Below are positions 24,387-33,409 of a stretch of DNA of 64,000 bases, piece after piece; within the stretch, counting starts at the first letter, position 1; each line of letters opens with the position of its first letter. A program made the position numbers and the translations under genes. The notes beneath the pieces were generated by a model. The model made no database searches and had not been told where the DNA came from. It saw only the letters and a list, made by a program, of their open reading frames with translations. The stretch comes from Chryseosolibacter sp044507775 (GTDB lineage Bacteria > Bacteroidota > Bacteroidia > Cytophagales > Cyclobacteriaceae): assembly GCA_044507775.1 (NCBI GenBank), contig JBIQIY010000009.1, positions 1 to 64,000 on the forward strand. The letters run 5' to 3'.

Positions 24387-26090
24387 ATGTTTGACACAAC
24401 CAACCTTTTCCCATATCAGTTCGACCCCAAATATTCGAAGCCAGTCGCCTATTTCTCGATGGAGTTCGCTGTCGATCAGCCCCTGAAGAGTTATAGTGGC
24501 GGTCTGGGGTTTCTCGCTGGATCGCATTTGCGCAGCGCATATGAATTGAAGCAGAATCTCATTGGCATCGGCATCCTTTGGAAAAAGGGGTATTACGATC
24601 AGGAGCGCAACCAGGACCAAACTTTAAAAGTGAATTTCCGCGACAAGGAATATTTCTTTCTCACCGATACCAAAATACTTTTTCCCATTACGATTCACGG
24701 CGCAAGGGTTTATGTCAAGGCATACCTGCTGAAGCCGGAAGTTTTCAACACCGTTCCGCTGTTCCTCCTGTCAACGGATATTCCGGAGAACGATTATCTC
24801 GCGCAAACGATCAGCCACCGGCTGTACGATCCCAACGAAACGACCCGCATCGCACAATCCATTCTTCTCGGTGCCGGCGGAGCAAAACTTCTGGACGTCC
24901 TTCAGCGTGAAACTGAGATCTATCACATGAATGAGGGCCATGCGCTTCCCCTTTGTTTTTACCTTCTCGACAAATACAAAGACATCGACGAAGTCAGGAA
25001 GCGGGTTGTCTTTACCACGCACACACCTGAGAAGGCCGGCAATGAGGAGCACAGCGTTCCCCTGCTGAACAACATGAGCTTCTTTAACGGACTAACTACA
25101 CAACAGGTAGAGGAACATGTCGCGCCCGAAAACGGAATTCTGAATTACACACTAACCGCCCTGCGGATGGCGAAGATTGCCAACGGCGTCTCACAGCTGC
25201 ACGGAGAAGTATCACGCCGAATGTGGGAAGGTTACCCGGGTATCTGTGAGATCACGGCCATCACCAACGCGCAGAATAAAACGTATTGGCATGACGAAGA
25301 TCTCGACCGTGCTCTTGAGACGAATGATGACACCGCGCTGATCAAACGCAAGAAGGAACTGAAACACAAACTCTTCAAGGCCGTCGCGAACCAGACCGGA
25401 AAGCTTTTCAATGAAGATGTGCTCACGATCGTCTGGGCTCGTCGCTTTGCCGGCTACAAAAGGGCTAATCTGATCATGTCGGATTTTAACCGTTTTCTGA
25501 AGATCGCAACGAACAAGAAGTATCCGGTCCAGATGATCTGGGCAGGAAAGCCATACCCCGAAGATTTTGGTGCGATTAATATTTTCAATGAGATCTTCTG
25601 GAAAACAAAAGACCTTCCGAATTGCACCGTTGTAACCGGATATGAGCTGTGGTTGTCAGGACATCTCAAGAAAGGATCTGATCTTTGGCTCAATAATCCG
25701 AGGCTCTACCACGAAGCCTCCGGAACTTCGGGAATGACCGCGGCCATGAACGCATCTGTCAATCTCTCGATACCCGATGGATGGGTTCCCGAATTTGCAC
25801 AGGATAAGCACAACGCATTCATCATTCCGACGGCACCCGACACCTTAACACCGGAAGAGCGCGACAAGGTCGAAGCACAAAACCTGCTGAACCTACTGGA
25901 GAATGAGATCATTCCCCTGTACTACGAACAGCCGGAAGAGTGGTTGAAGATCGTGAAGAACAGCATGAAGGAGGTGGTTCCCTATTTCGACGCTGGCCGC
26001 ATGGCGGATGAGTACTACGAGAAACTCTACCACTATGAGGCATCTGCCAACGCGGCGCCTGTCCGCAAGGGCAAACAGTTCGCCGCTTAG
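24387..26090 (+). CDS. Alpha-glucan phosphorylase family protein (GT35), short form
   Basis: A 567-residue protein of the glycogen/starch phosphorylase family, in the short form lacking long N-terminal regulatory segments. Recognisable blocks are VAYFSMEFAVDQPLKSYSGG, FTTHTPEKAGNEEHSV, VWARRFAGYKRANLI, MIWAGKPYPED and NNPRLYHEASGTSGMTAAMN. The last block surrounds the pyridoxal-phosphate lysine in classical phosphorylases (EASGTSGMK). Here residue 451 is Thr (ACC at 25737-25739), so the Schiff-base lysine appears absent at that place. Either this subfamily differs or the protein is not a standard phosphorylase. It stands alone, 119 bp after the ABC genes. Confidence 0.85.
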   Translation: MFDTTNLFPYQFDPKYSKPVAYFSMEFAVDQPLKSYSGGLGFLAGSHLRSAYELKQNLIGIGILWKKGYYDQERNQDQTLKVNFRDKEYFFLTDTKILFPITIHGARVYVKAYLLKPEVFNTVPLFLLSTDIPENDYLAQTISHRLYDPNETTRIAQSILLGAGGAKLLDVLQRETEIYHMNEGHALPLCFYLLDKYKDIDEVRKRVVFTTHTPEKAGNEEHSVPLLNNMSFFNGLTTQQVEEHVAPENGILNYTLTALRMAKIANGVSQLHGEVSRRMWEGYPGICEITAITNAQNKTYWHDEDLDRALETNDDTALIKRKKELKHKLFKAVANQTGKLFNEDVLTIVWARRFAGYKRANLIMSDFNRFLKIATNKKYPVQMIWAGKPYPEDFGAINIFNEIFWKTKDLPNCTVVTGYELWLSGHLKKGSDLWLNNPRLYHEASGTSGMTAAMNASVNLSIPDGWVPEFAQDKHNAFIIPTAPDTLTPEERDKVEAQNLLNLLENEIIPLYYEQPEEWLKIVKNSMKEVVPYFDAGRMADEYYEKLYHYEASANAAPVRKGKQFAA

Positions 26091-26140
26091 CATCGTGTAG
26101 TCTTTCACGACTTACTGTTTTCTTCATAACTTCGTTCCCA

Positions 26141-27424
26141 ATGGCATCCATGGACCGGGTTGTGATCATTGGCAACGGTGTTGCGGGAATTACCGCCGCA
26201 AGGCATATCCGCAAGAGGAGCGGCCGCAGTATTACTGTCATTTCATCCGAAACACCGCACTTTTTCTCGCGTACTGCACTGATGTATGTGTACATGGGTC
26301 ACATGACCTTTGAACACACCAAGCCGTACGAGGACTTCTTCTGGAAGAAAAACCGCATCGATCTGATCTTTGATCACGCGGAACGACTTGACACAGAACG
26401 TCGGACGATCTCCCTGCGTTCCGGCAGGACGGTCAGTTACGATCAACTGATCATCGCTTCCGGCTCGCAGTCGAACTTTCCGGGCGTGCCGGGTGAACAC
26501 CTCAAAGGCGTGCAGGCACTCTACAGCTACCCGGACTTGCAAAAGATGGAAGATCACACGCGCGGTATTGCCAACGCGGTGGTGGTTGGAGGAGGACTCA
26601 TCGGCGTGGAGATGGCTGAAATGTTGCGCAGCCGCGACATACATGTGACGATGCTCGTCCGCGAGTCCGCGTTCTGGAATAATGTTCTCCCGCTTCAGGA
26701 GGCAACCATGATCAGCAAACACATCGCATCGCATGGCGTTGACATCCGGCATGAATGCGAGCTTCAGGAGATCATTTCCGATGCACAGGGCACCGTGTGT
26801 TCCGTCCGCACAAAGGGCGGCGAAGAAGTGGCCACCGAATTCGTGGGCATCGCCGTCGGCGTCCATCCCAATGTTTCCTGGCTACATGATTCACCTATCG
26901 ATATCCGCCGGGGAATTCTTGTCAATAAATTTCTCGAAACGAACGTCCCCGGTGTTTATGCCATTGGCGATTGTGCTGAACGCACCTACTTCCTGGAGAA
27001 GAGGAACAACATTGAACAGGTTTGGTACACTGCGCGCATGATGGGAGAAGTAGTCGCACAAACCATCTGCGGCGAGAAGACACCTTACGAGCCCGGACCT
27101 TGGTTCAACTCAGCGAAGTTCTTTGACATCGAATTCCAGACATATGGAAACGTCGCGAGCGAGCTGCCGGACGAGCAAGAGGAACTCTACTGGGAACACC
27201 CATCCGGAACCCGGGCCTTGCACATTGTATGGCAAAAGGACACCGGACATTTTGTTGGGATCAACTCGTTCGGTATCCGCCTTCGCCACCAGCACTTCGA
27301 TCAATGGCTGAGAGAAAAAAGAACTGTGCAATTCGTCATGGACCGATTGCGCGAGGCGAACTTTGATCCGGAATTTTCCGCAAGGCATGAGCCTGCGATA
27401 CGACACGCGTTTACCAGTAAATAA
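26141..27424 (+). CDS. FAD/NAD(P)-dependent oxidoreductase (NirB/rubredoxin reductase-like)
   Basis: The 427-residue flavoprotein has two dinucleotide-binding folds: an N-terminal FAD motif GNGVAG (11-16) and a central NAD(P) motif GGGLIG (150-155). The second FAD contact is GVYAIGDCAE (271-280). The redox-active CxxxxC of disulfide reductases is absent, which points to the ferredoxin, rubredoxin or nitrite reductase branch. The C-terminal part (about 315-427) is unassigned. It lies 46 bp before a membrane 4Fe-4S protein, a plausible electron partner. A possible promoter TTTC-N20-TAACTTCG (26103-26134) ends just before the start codon. Confidence 0.85.
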   Translation: MASMDRVVIIGNGVAGITAARHIRKRSGRSITVISSETPHFFSRTALMYVYMGHMTFEHTKPYEDFFWKKNRIDLIFDHAERLDTERRTISLRSGRTVSYDQLIIASGSQSNFPGVPGEHLKGVQALYSYPDLQKMEDHTRGIANAVVVGGGLIGVEMAEMLRSRDIHVTMLVRESAFWNNVLPLQEATMISKHIASHGVDIRHECELQEIISDAQGTVCSVRTKGGEEVATEFVGIAVGVHPNVSWLHDSPIDIRRGILVNKFLETNVPGVYAIGDCAERTYFLEKRNNIEQVWYTARMMGEVVAQTICGEKTPYEPGPWFNSAKFFDIEFQTYGNVASELPDEQEELYWEHPSGTRALHIVWQKDTGHFVGINSFGIRLRHQHFDQWLREKRTVQFVMDRLREANFDPEFSARHEPAIRHAFTSK

Positions 27425-27470
27425 CAATGAGCGGGGAGCTTAAAAATAAGAACACGGAGGGTTACAGAAC

Positions 27471-29264
27471 ATGCGAGCAATAAAGATCACAGGGCTGATA
27501 GTTTTCATTGCCGGCTTCGCGCTTTTCAATGCCACCACGTTCCGGGCCGACTATCGCCTGACTGAGTCCATTATCAAAGAGCGGATACCCGATCCGGCCA
27601 AACAAGAGCTCTTTGCCCGCCATGCTGGCGCAGTCCTTGAAAATACTTACTCATCGTCCTTTGCTTTTGTAGCCGCATTGAAGGAGGTCTTCGACGCCGC
27701 GAACCGCAGCCAGCTCGAGCGCTACCGCATTACAAGCGAAGATATTTCAGAAATCATCCGCAGAAGCGACAACCGCTTTGTGACGCCCACGGTGGACTCC
27801 GTATTCCGGACATCGAATGAAGTGGCAGCGTTCAAAAACAAAGCCTTCCGCGAAAACCTCGACATACCCGAAGGATCGACCTTTGAATCACCCGATGAAT
27901 TCCGAAGCAAGCTTGAGAACATCGCCGGGAAAATCGAAAAATACGGGATCCTGAACCATGTGGGATTTGATCGATACCTCATCAAAGACCTCACGTACAC
28001 ACTGACCAAGGCCTCCTCCTTCGGTCCGGTCAGAAACAACCCCGTACTGTTCCTCTTTCTAACGTTTGGGCTATGCATTATTGGAGCGTGCATGTACATT
28101 CTCCCGAAAGCGGAAGCGCAGCCCGGCATCAAGAACAACGGGATCTTCTTCAGCGCAATGAAAAACCGCGGCTGGCTTGGCATCCTCACCGGTTCGTGGT
28201 TGATCGGATTTTACCTGCTGCTGTACTTCTCTCCCGAGTACATGACCAACTGGGTAATCATGGTCGACCCGATTAGCAAATGGATCAACGGAAACGAAGC
28301 CGGAAAATTTTTTCTCTACGGATTCATCTATACCCTTTGTATCCTGGTGATGGGAATGCGCTTCATCATTCATTACCGGCATTCGAAATATCAAATTCTC
28401 CGGACCATCTCGGTCATGTTCTTCCAGACGGCGTTCGCGTTTCTGATACCCGAAATTCTCATCCGTCTTCAAAAACCATATTACGACTTCAAGAATATCT
28501 GGCCGCTCGACTACAGCTTCTTTTTTGATTATCGGCTCTCGCAGATGATCGATGAAGGAACCCTGGGTATTTTCATGATCGGATGGGGAATCGCGCTCAT
28601 TGTGCTGGGTGTTCCCATCATGGTATACCTGTACGGCAAGCGGTGGTATTGTTCGTGGGTATGCGGGTGTGGTGGTCTCGCGGAAACCTTCGGGGATCCT
28701 TACCGACAGCTGTCCCAAAAATCCCTGAAAGCGTGGAAGATCGAGCGTTGGATGGTGCACGGGGTGCTGGCATTCGCCGTCATCATGACGATCGGCGTTC
28801 TGTACACCTGGTTTACGGGAGCGTCACGCTTCCTTTTCATCGACACGTATACCCTACGCGATATTTATGGCGTCTACATCGGCGCAGCTTTTGCCGGCGT
28901 AGTAGGAACCGGATTCTATCCGCTCATGGGCAACCGCGTGTGGTGCCGGTACGGGTGTCCGTTGGCGGCGTATATCGGATTAGTGCAGCGTTTTAAATCC
29001 CGGTTCCGGATCACAACGAACGGGGGACAGTGTATTTCCTGTGGAAACTGTTCGACTTATTGCGAGATGGGCATCGACGTCCGATGGTACGCTCAGCGCG
29101 GCCAGAACATCGTTCGCGCTTCGTGCGTAGGATGCGGGATCTGTTCGGAAGTGTGCCCGCGGGGAGTCCTGAAACTGGAAGTCAAAGATGAGAAGGGAAG
29201 GTTCGGCGAACCCGTGCTGTTGGGCAATAACCATCTCCAGGGCCGTGGAAATGAGGTTCACTAA
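27471..29264 (+). CDS. Membrane polyferredoxin, NapH/NosR-like 4Fe-4S protein
   Basis: A 597-residue inner-membrane protein. One N-terminal membrane segment (about 6-24) is followed by a soluble domain of about 160 residues. Then come several membrane segments with two cysteine motifs of the NapH/NosR type (YCSWVCGCGGL and CRYGCPLAAYIG). A C-terminal pair of 4Fe-4S motifs follows (CISCGNCSTYCEMG and CVGCGICSEVCPRG). Such proteins pass electrons between quinone and periplasmic or cytoplasmic reductases. No nap or nos structural gene is nearby. With the flavoprotein upstream it could form an NAD(P)H-linked membrane redox module; that is inference. Confidence 0.85.
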   Translation: MRAIKITGLIVFIAGFALFNATTFRADYRLTESIIKERIPDPAKQELFARHAGAVLENTYSSSFAFVAALKEVFDAANRSQLERYRITSEDISEIIRRSDNRFVTPTVDSVFRTSNEVAAFKNKAFRENLDIPEGSTFESPDEFRSKLENIAGKIEKYGILNHVGFDRYLIKDLTYTLTKASSFGPVRNNPVLFLFLTFGLCIIGACMYILPKAEAQPGIKNNGIFFSAMKNRGWLGILTGSWLIGFYLLLYFSPEYMTNWVIMVDPISKWINGNEAGKFFLYGFIYTLCILVMGMRFIIHYRHSKYQILRTISVMFFQTAFAFLIPEILIRLQKPYYDFKNIWPLDYSFFFDYRLSQMIDEGTLGIFMIGWGIALIVLGVPIMVYLYGKRWYCSWVCGCGGLAETFGDPYRQLSQKSLKAWKIERWMVHGVLAFAVIMTIGVLYTWFTGASRFLFIDTYTLRDIYGVYIGAAFAGVVGTGFYPLMGNRVWCRYGCPLAAYIGLVQRFKSRFRITTNGGQCISCGNCSTYCEMGIDVRWYAQRGQNIVRASCVGCGICSEVCPRGVLKLEVKDEKGRFGEPVLLGNNHLQGRGNEVH

Positions 29265-29270
29265 AGTATC

Positions 29271-29966
29271 GTGCGTGTGAAGCCCATCGTGCATGCAATC
29301 ATTCCAGCATTCAACGAAGCGCTGAGTATCGGCGAAGTTATTTCGCAGATCCCCTCTGAGATCGTCTCACAAGTCATTGTCGTAAACAATGCATCTACCG
29401 ACGAGACCCCAAAGGTGGCGCAAGACAAAGGTGCAACCGTGCTGGATGAACCACGGCGCGGATATGGCTTTGCGTGCCTCCGCGGAATTGAGTATGCTTC
29501 AAAGCAAACTCCGCTCCCGGATATTTTGGTATTCCTCGATGGCGACCTTTCCGACTATCCCAGGGAAATGTCCACACTTGTGGAGCCGATCGCAAATGAC
29601 CGCGCGGACCTGGTCATCGGATCCAGGGTCTTGGGAGAGCGGTCGAAAGGCTCCATGACCGTTCAGCAAATTTTTGGGAATTGGCTCGCAACAAAGCTGA
29701 TGAAATTGTTTTTTGATGTGGACTTTACTGATCTTGGTCCCTTCCGGGCCGTCCGCTTTTCGTCATTGATGGATCTGAAGATGCAGGATACAACATACGG
29801 GTGGACCGTAGAGATGCAGGTGAAAGCAGCGAAACGAAAATTGCGCTGCATGGAAGTTCCCGTGCGTTATCGAAAAAGGATCGGCGTTTCCAAAATTTCA
29901 GGAACGGTCAAGGGCACTGTTATGGCAGGGTACAAAATACTGTTCACAATATTCAAGCATATCTAG
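29271..29966 (+). CDS. Family 2 glycosyltransferase (dolichyl-phosphate mannosyltransferase-like)
   Basis: The 231-residue enzyme has the GT-A fold motifs HAIIPAFNEALSIGEVI and VFLDGDLSDYP (metal-binding Asp), and a conserved region FTDLGPFRAVRFSSL typical of DPM/GtrB-like enzymes that charge a polyprenyl phosphate with a sugar. No membrane segments are obvious. The start is GTG at 29271, 6 bp after the previous stop; a second GTG two codons later is equally possible. It begins a run of four glycosylation genes. Confidence 0.9.
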   Translation: MRVKPIVHAIIPAFNEALSIGEVISQIPSEIVSQVIVVNNASTDETPKVAQDKGATVLDEPRRGYGFACLRGIEYASKQTPLPDILVFLDGDLSDYPREMSTLVEPIANDRADLVIGSRVLGERSKGSMTVQQIFGNWLATKLMKLFFDVDFTDLGPFRAVRFSSLMDLKMQDTTYGWTVEMQVKAAKRKLRCMEVPVRYRKRIGVSKISGTVKGTVMAGYKILFTIFKHI

Positions 29967-29978
29967 GCGCACGTATTC

Positions 29979-31427
29979 ATGGAGTGGATTATTGTCATAC
30001 TGTATACGCTTAGCCTCTTATATCTTTTCCTTTTCAGCCTCGGGCAGTTGCACCTGACGCGCATCTACAGGAGGAGTCGACAGGAACGAAAGACACCTGA
30101 CACGTCAGGCTTCGAGCCTCCTGTCACGATACAATTACCCGTTTACAACGAAAAGTATGTCGTTGAAAGGCTGATTGACGCCGTCGTGAGGATAGATTAC
30201 CCTCGTGAAAAACTCGAGATCCAGGTGCTGGATGATTCGACCGACGAGACCTCAGGCATCATCTACCAGAAGCTGGAGTGGCTTGGAAAATTCGGGCTCG
30301 ATATCAAGCATATCCGGAGGAACAGTCGTCAGGGTTTCAAAGCCGGAGCACTGGAAGAAGCCCTGGATGTAGCGAAAGGAGAGTTCATCGCAATTTTCGA
30401 TTCCGACTTTGTGCCCGAACCGGACTTCCTCCGCAAGACCCTTCCCTATTTTCAGGAGGACCAGGTCGGGGTGGTGCAGACGCGCTGGGGCCACATCAAC
30501 AAGAACTATTCGCTCATTACCGAACTGCAGGCGTTCGCACTCGATGCCCATTTCTCCATTGAGCAATCAGCCCGCAACAGCGCCGGCAGCTTTATCAATT
30601 TCAACGGGACATGCGGCGTATGGCGGAAGAGTTGTATCCGGGATGCAGGTGGCTGGAGTGCGGATACATTGACTGAAGATCTCGATCTGAGTTACCGGGC
30701 TCAGCTGAAAGGCTGGAAATTCAAGTACCTGGAAGATGTCGTTACACCCGGCGAGTTACCGGTGGTCATGCCCGTGATCAAACTTCAACAATACCGGTGG
30801 AACAAAGGCGGCGCAGAAACAGCGCGTAAACTGGCGGGCGAAATTCTGCGTTCGCGCCTGACAACCATGCAAAAGCTTCACGCCCTTCTTCATCTCTTTA
30901 ATAGCTCCGTTTTTGTCGCAGTGCTCGTCGCGGCCCTGCTCAGCCTCCCGCTTCTTTACTTCAAAGACAATCATCCGGGCATCAATACGCTGTTTCACCT
31001 GGGAAGTATTTTCTTTCTCGGATTCTTGTCCGTGGCATTCTTCTACTGGACGGCGACGCAGCGGTTTTATCCGGACACAAGCAGGTTCTTTTTGCTTTTT
31101 CCTGCTTTCCTCATTATTTCGATGGGCCTGTCCCTTCACAACGGTCTGGCCGTAATCGAAGGCTGGCTCGGCATCCGAACCCCCTTCAGGCGCACACCTA
31201 AATTCAACATCGTTGAAAAACGGGATTCGTGGTTGGACAAAAGCTATTTGAAAGCCAACATCAACCTGATAACCGTGCTGGAAGGTTTCTTGTCATTTTG
31301 TTTTATCTTTGCAGTGGTTAAAGAAATTCAAATGAATGACAGTACTTTGCTGTTGTTTCACGCCATGCTAGCCCTGGGTTTCGGTAGTGTCTTCCTGCTG
31401 TCGATGAAACCGTGGGCAAATGCCTAA
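29979..31427 (+). CDS. Processive-type family 2 membrane glycosyltransferase
   Basis: The 482-residue protein has an N-terminal membrane segment (about 3-22), a cytoplasmic GT-A domain and a C-terminal membrane region of four or so segments. Catalytic motifs are those of the cellulose synthase/ceramide glucosyltransferase group: DDSTDET, DSDFVPEPDFL, TEDLDLSYRAQ and QQYRWNKGG (the QxxRW motif). It could make a glycolipid or polysaccharide. It overlaps the next gene by 8 bp. Confidence 0.9.
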   Translation: MEWIIVILYTLSLLYLFLFSLGQLHLTRIYRRSRQERKTPDTSGFEPPVTIQLPVYNEKYVVERLIDAVVRIDYPREKLEIQVLDDSTDETSGIIYQKLEWLGKFGLDIKHIRRNSRQGFKAGALEEALDVAKGEFIAIFDSDFVPEPDFLRKTLPYFQEDQVGVVQTRWGHINKNYSLITELQAFALDAHFSIEQSARNSAGSFINFNGTCGVWRKSCIRDAGGWSADTLTEDLDLSYRAQLKGWKFKYLEDVVTPGELPVVMPVIKLQQYRWNKGGAETARKLAGEILRSRLTTMQKLHALLHLFNSSVFVAVLVAALLSLPLLYFKDNHPGINTLFHLGSIFFLGFLSVAFFYWTATQRFYPDTSRFFLLFPAFLIISMGLSLHNGLAVIEGWLGIRTPFRRTPKFNIVEKRDSWLDKSYLKANINLITVLEGFLSFCFIFAVVKEIQMNDSTLLLFHAMLALGFGSVFLLSMKPWANA

Positions 31428-32763
31428 GCAGCACCAGTTTCCCTACACACTCGCCCTCGGTTCGCTGCTCTTATACGTCATTATCGGATACGGTATCTCA
31501 CGCCACGAGACGGTCCCCTTGTTCTTTTGCTACTTTTCTCTTTTCACCTTGTATGTCCTGGTAGTGAGGACCACAAAATCTATGGATGACCAGGAGGTGA
31601 GCCACTGGTTATTCTGCGCGTTGATCTTCCGCGCCGTGCTGCTCTTTTCCACCCCCGAGCTCTCTGACGATGTATTCCGCTTTATCTGGGATGGTCGCGT
31701 GCTCGCCGCGGGCCAAAGTCCCTTTACGCATGTGCCAGCCTACTACATGGAGCCGGGTCACGCGCTTCCCGGTCTTGATACCGCCCTCTTCGAAAAACTC
31801 AACTCGAAAGACCGGTACAGCAGCTATCCACCGGTCTGTCAGCTGGTCTACTGGCTCTCTGTGAAACTATCGCCGGACTCCATCCACGGCAGCGTGGTTG
31901 TTATGAAAAACCTGCTCTTCCTACTGGAGATAAGCACGATGTGGATATTGACAAAACTTATCCGACATTTCAATCTTGCCCGGCCATCTATTCTGATCTA
32001 CGCGCTCAATCCGCTGGTCATACTCGAAATTACCGGTAACCTTCATTTTGAAGGCGTGATGATCTTCTTTCTGATGCTGGCCATCTACCTGCTCGCAAAG
32101 GAAAAGATGTTCCCATCCATCACGGCGTTTGCGCTCTCCATTTGCACGAAGCTTATACCATTGCTTTTTCTTCCTTTGTTATATCACACTCTTGGCTGGA
32201 AGAAAGCGATCACATACTGGGTGACCACTGGCATGATCGTCTGCATCCTGTTCCTGCCGTTGATGAACGGCGAGATTGTTCATGGATTCTCAACCAGCAT
32301 CGGATACTATTTTCAAAGATTTGAGTTCAATGCCAGCGCGTATTACCTGATACGGGAAGTGGGATTCCTCTTCTTCGGATTTAATATCATCCAATACGCG
32401 GGTCCGCTCCTGGGATTGATCGCTACAGCCCTGATCTTTTATATCGCTTTTCGAAAGATGAAGCTGCCTTTGTCAGCGGGACTCAGCCCCGCTTTTTTCG
32501 AGGCTATGATCTGGTGCTTGTTGGTGTACCTGCTTTCAACGACCATCCTTCACCCCTGGTACATCATCACCTTGCTCGCCATCTCCGTTTTCACGAACTA
32601 TCGGTTCGCACTCGTGTGGACCGGCATGATCTTTCTTACCTATGCGGGATACGGCAAAGATTCCTTCCAGGAGAATCTCCTGCTCGTTTCCTTCGAGTAT
32701 CTTGCCGTTATCAGTTACCTGGCTTACGAAACTTTATGGGCGCCTCGCGAAAGTCACTTCTGA
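31420..32763 (+). CDS. Polytopic membrane protein, likely GT-C glycosyltransferase (mannosyltransferase-like)
   Basis: The 447-residue protein is almost entirely hydrophobic, with ten or more membrane segments. An early periplasmic loop holds ELSDDVFRFIWDGRVLAAG, which carries the acidic pair seen in GT-C enzymes that use polyprenyl-phosphate sugars. This fits the polyprenyl-phosphate sugar synthase-like gene two places upstream. Exact family uncertain. The next gene starts inside its last 28 bp. Confidence 0.8.
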   Translation: MPKQHQFPYTLALGSLLLYVIIGYGISRHETVPLFFCYFSLFTLYVLVVRTTKSMDDQEVSHWLFCALIFRAVLLFSTPELSDDVFRFIWDGRVLAAGQSPFTHVPAYYMEPGHALPGLDTALFEKLNSKDRYSSYPPVCQLVYWLSVKLSPDSIHGSVVVMKNLLFLLEISTMWILTKLIRHFNLARPSILIYALNPLVILEITGNLHFEGVMIFFLMLAIYLLAKEKMFPSITAFALSICTKLIPLLFLPLLYHTLGWKKAITYWVTTGMIVCILFLPLMNGEIVHGFSTSIGYYFQRFEFNASAYYLIREVGFLFFGFNIIQYAGPLLGLIATALIFYIAFRKMKLPLSAGLSPAFFEAMIWCLLVYLLSTTILHPWYIITLLAISVFTNYRFALVWTGMIFLTYAGYGKDSFQENLLLVSFEYLAVISYLAYETLWAPRESHF

Positions 32764-33350
32764 TCATTTTCTATCGCAACCCCCGACTGGGTGCCGTCAA
32801 GACGCGCCTCGCCGCCACGCTTGGGGAGGAAAAAGCGCTCGCGATTTTTCAGAAGCTGGCACTCCATACAAAAAACATTACAAGGGGGCTTGCGATGGAT
32901 AAGGCGGTGTTCTATTCCGAAGTAGTCGAACAGGATGATGTATGGCCCTCGTCGGCATTCCGCAAATTCGAACAGGGGGGCGGGGACCTCGGTAAGAGAA
33001 TGAGAAATGCTTTTTCCACAGGCTTCGACATGGGCTACGACCGGGTTTCAATTATAGGAACAGATTGCTATGAACTTACCGGATCCATTATCGATCAGGC
33101 ATTTGAGTCACTGACGACTGTTGACGCTGTCATCGGCCCGGCGGTGGATGGAGGCTACTATTTATTGGGCATGAGAAAGTTTTACCCTGCCGTATTCGAC
33201 AATAAGCGATGGAGCACCGATACTGTTTTGAAAGAGACCGTTGAAGACTTTGAATCGATGGGCCTGACCTATTCGAAACTCGAAGTCCTGCGCGACGTAG
33301 ACAGGGAAGAGGATCTTCCCGTGAACTGGATAGAAAGCTCACAATCATGA
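32736..33350 (+). CDS. TIGR04282/DUF2064 family glycosyltransferase-like protein
   Basis: About 204 residues when started at ATG 32736 (MGASRKSLLIIFYRNPRLGA); an upstream frame to 32514 only mirrors the preceding gene. The blocks GAVKTRLAATLGEEKALAIF, IGTDCYELTGSIIDQAF and IGPAVDGGYYLLGM are characteristic of the DUF2064 nucleotidyl- or glycosyl-transferase-like fold related to CofC. The actual substrate is unknown. It closes the glycosylation run. Confidence 0.85.
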   Translation: MGASRKSLLIIFYRNPRLGAVKTRLAATLGEEKALAIFQKLALHTKNITRGLAMDKAVFYSEVVEQDDVWPSSAFRKFEQGGGDLGKRMRNAFSTGFDMGYDRVSIIGTDCYELTGSIIDQAFESLTTVDAVIGPAVDGGYYLLGMRKFYPAVFDNKRWSTDTVLKETVEDFESMGLTYSKLEVLRDVDREEDLPVNWIESSQS

Positions 33351-33409
33351 TTCCGCTGCCCTTTGCTGAAAAGGAAAGCGCATGTCCCGATCACTTTAGC
33401 AAAGAATAA

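Noticed and set aside
32514..32735. N-terminal extension of the DUF2064 protein
   Set aside because: The sequence lies wholly inside the preceding membrane protein gene in another frame and does not resemble the family.
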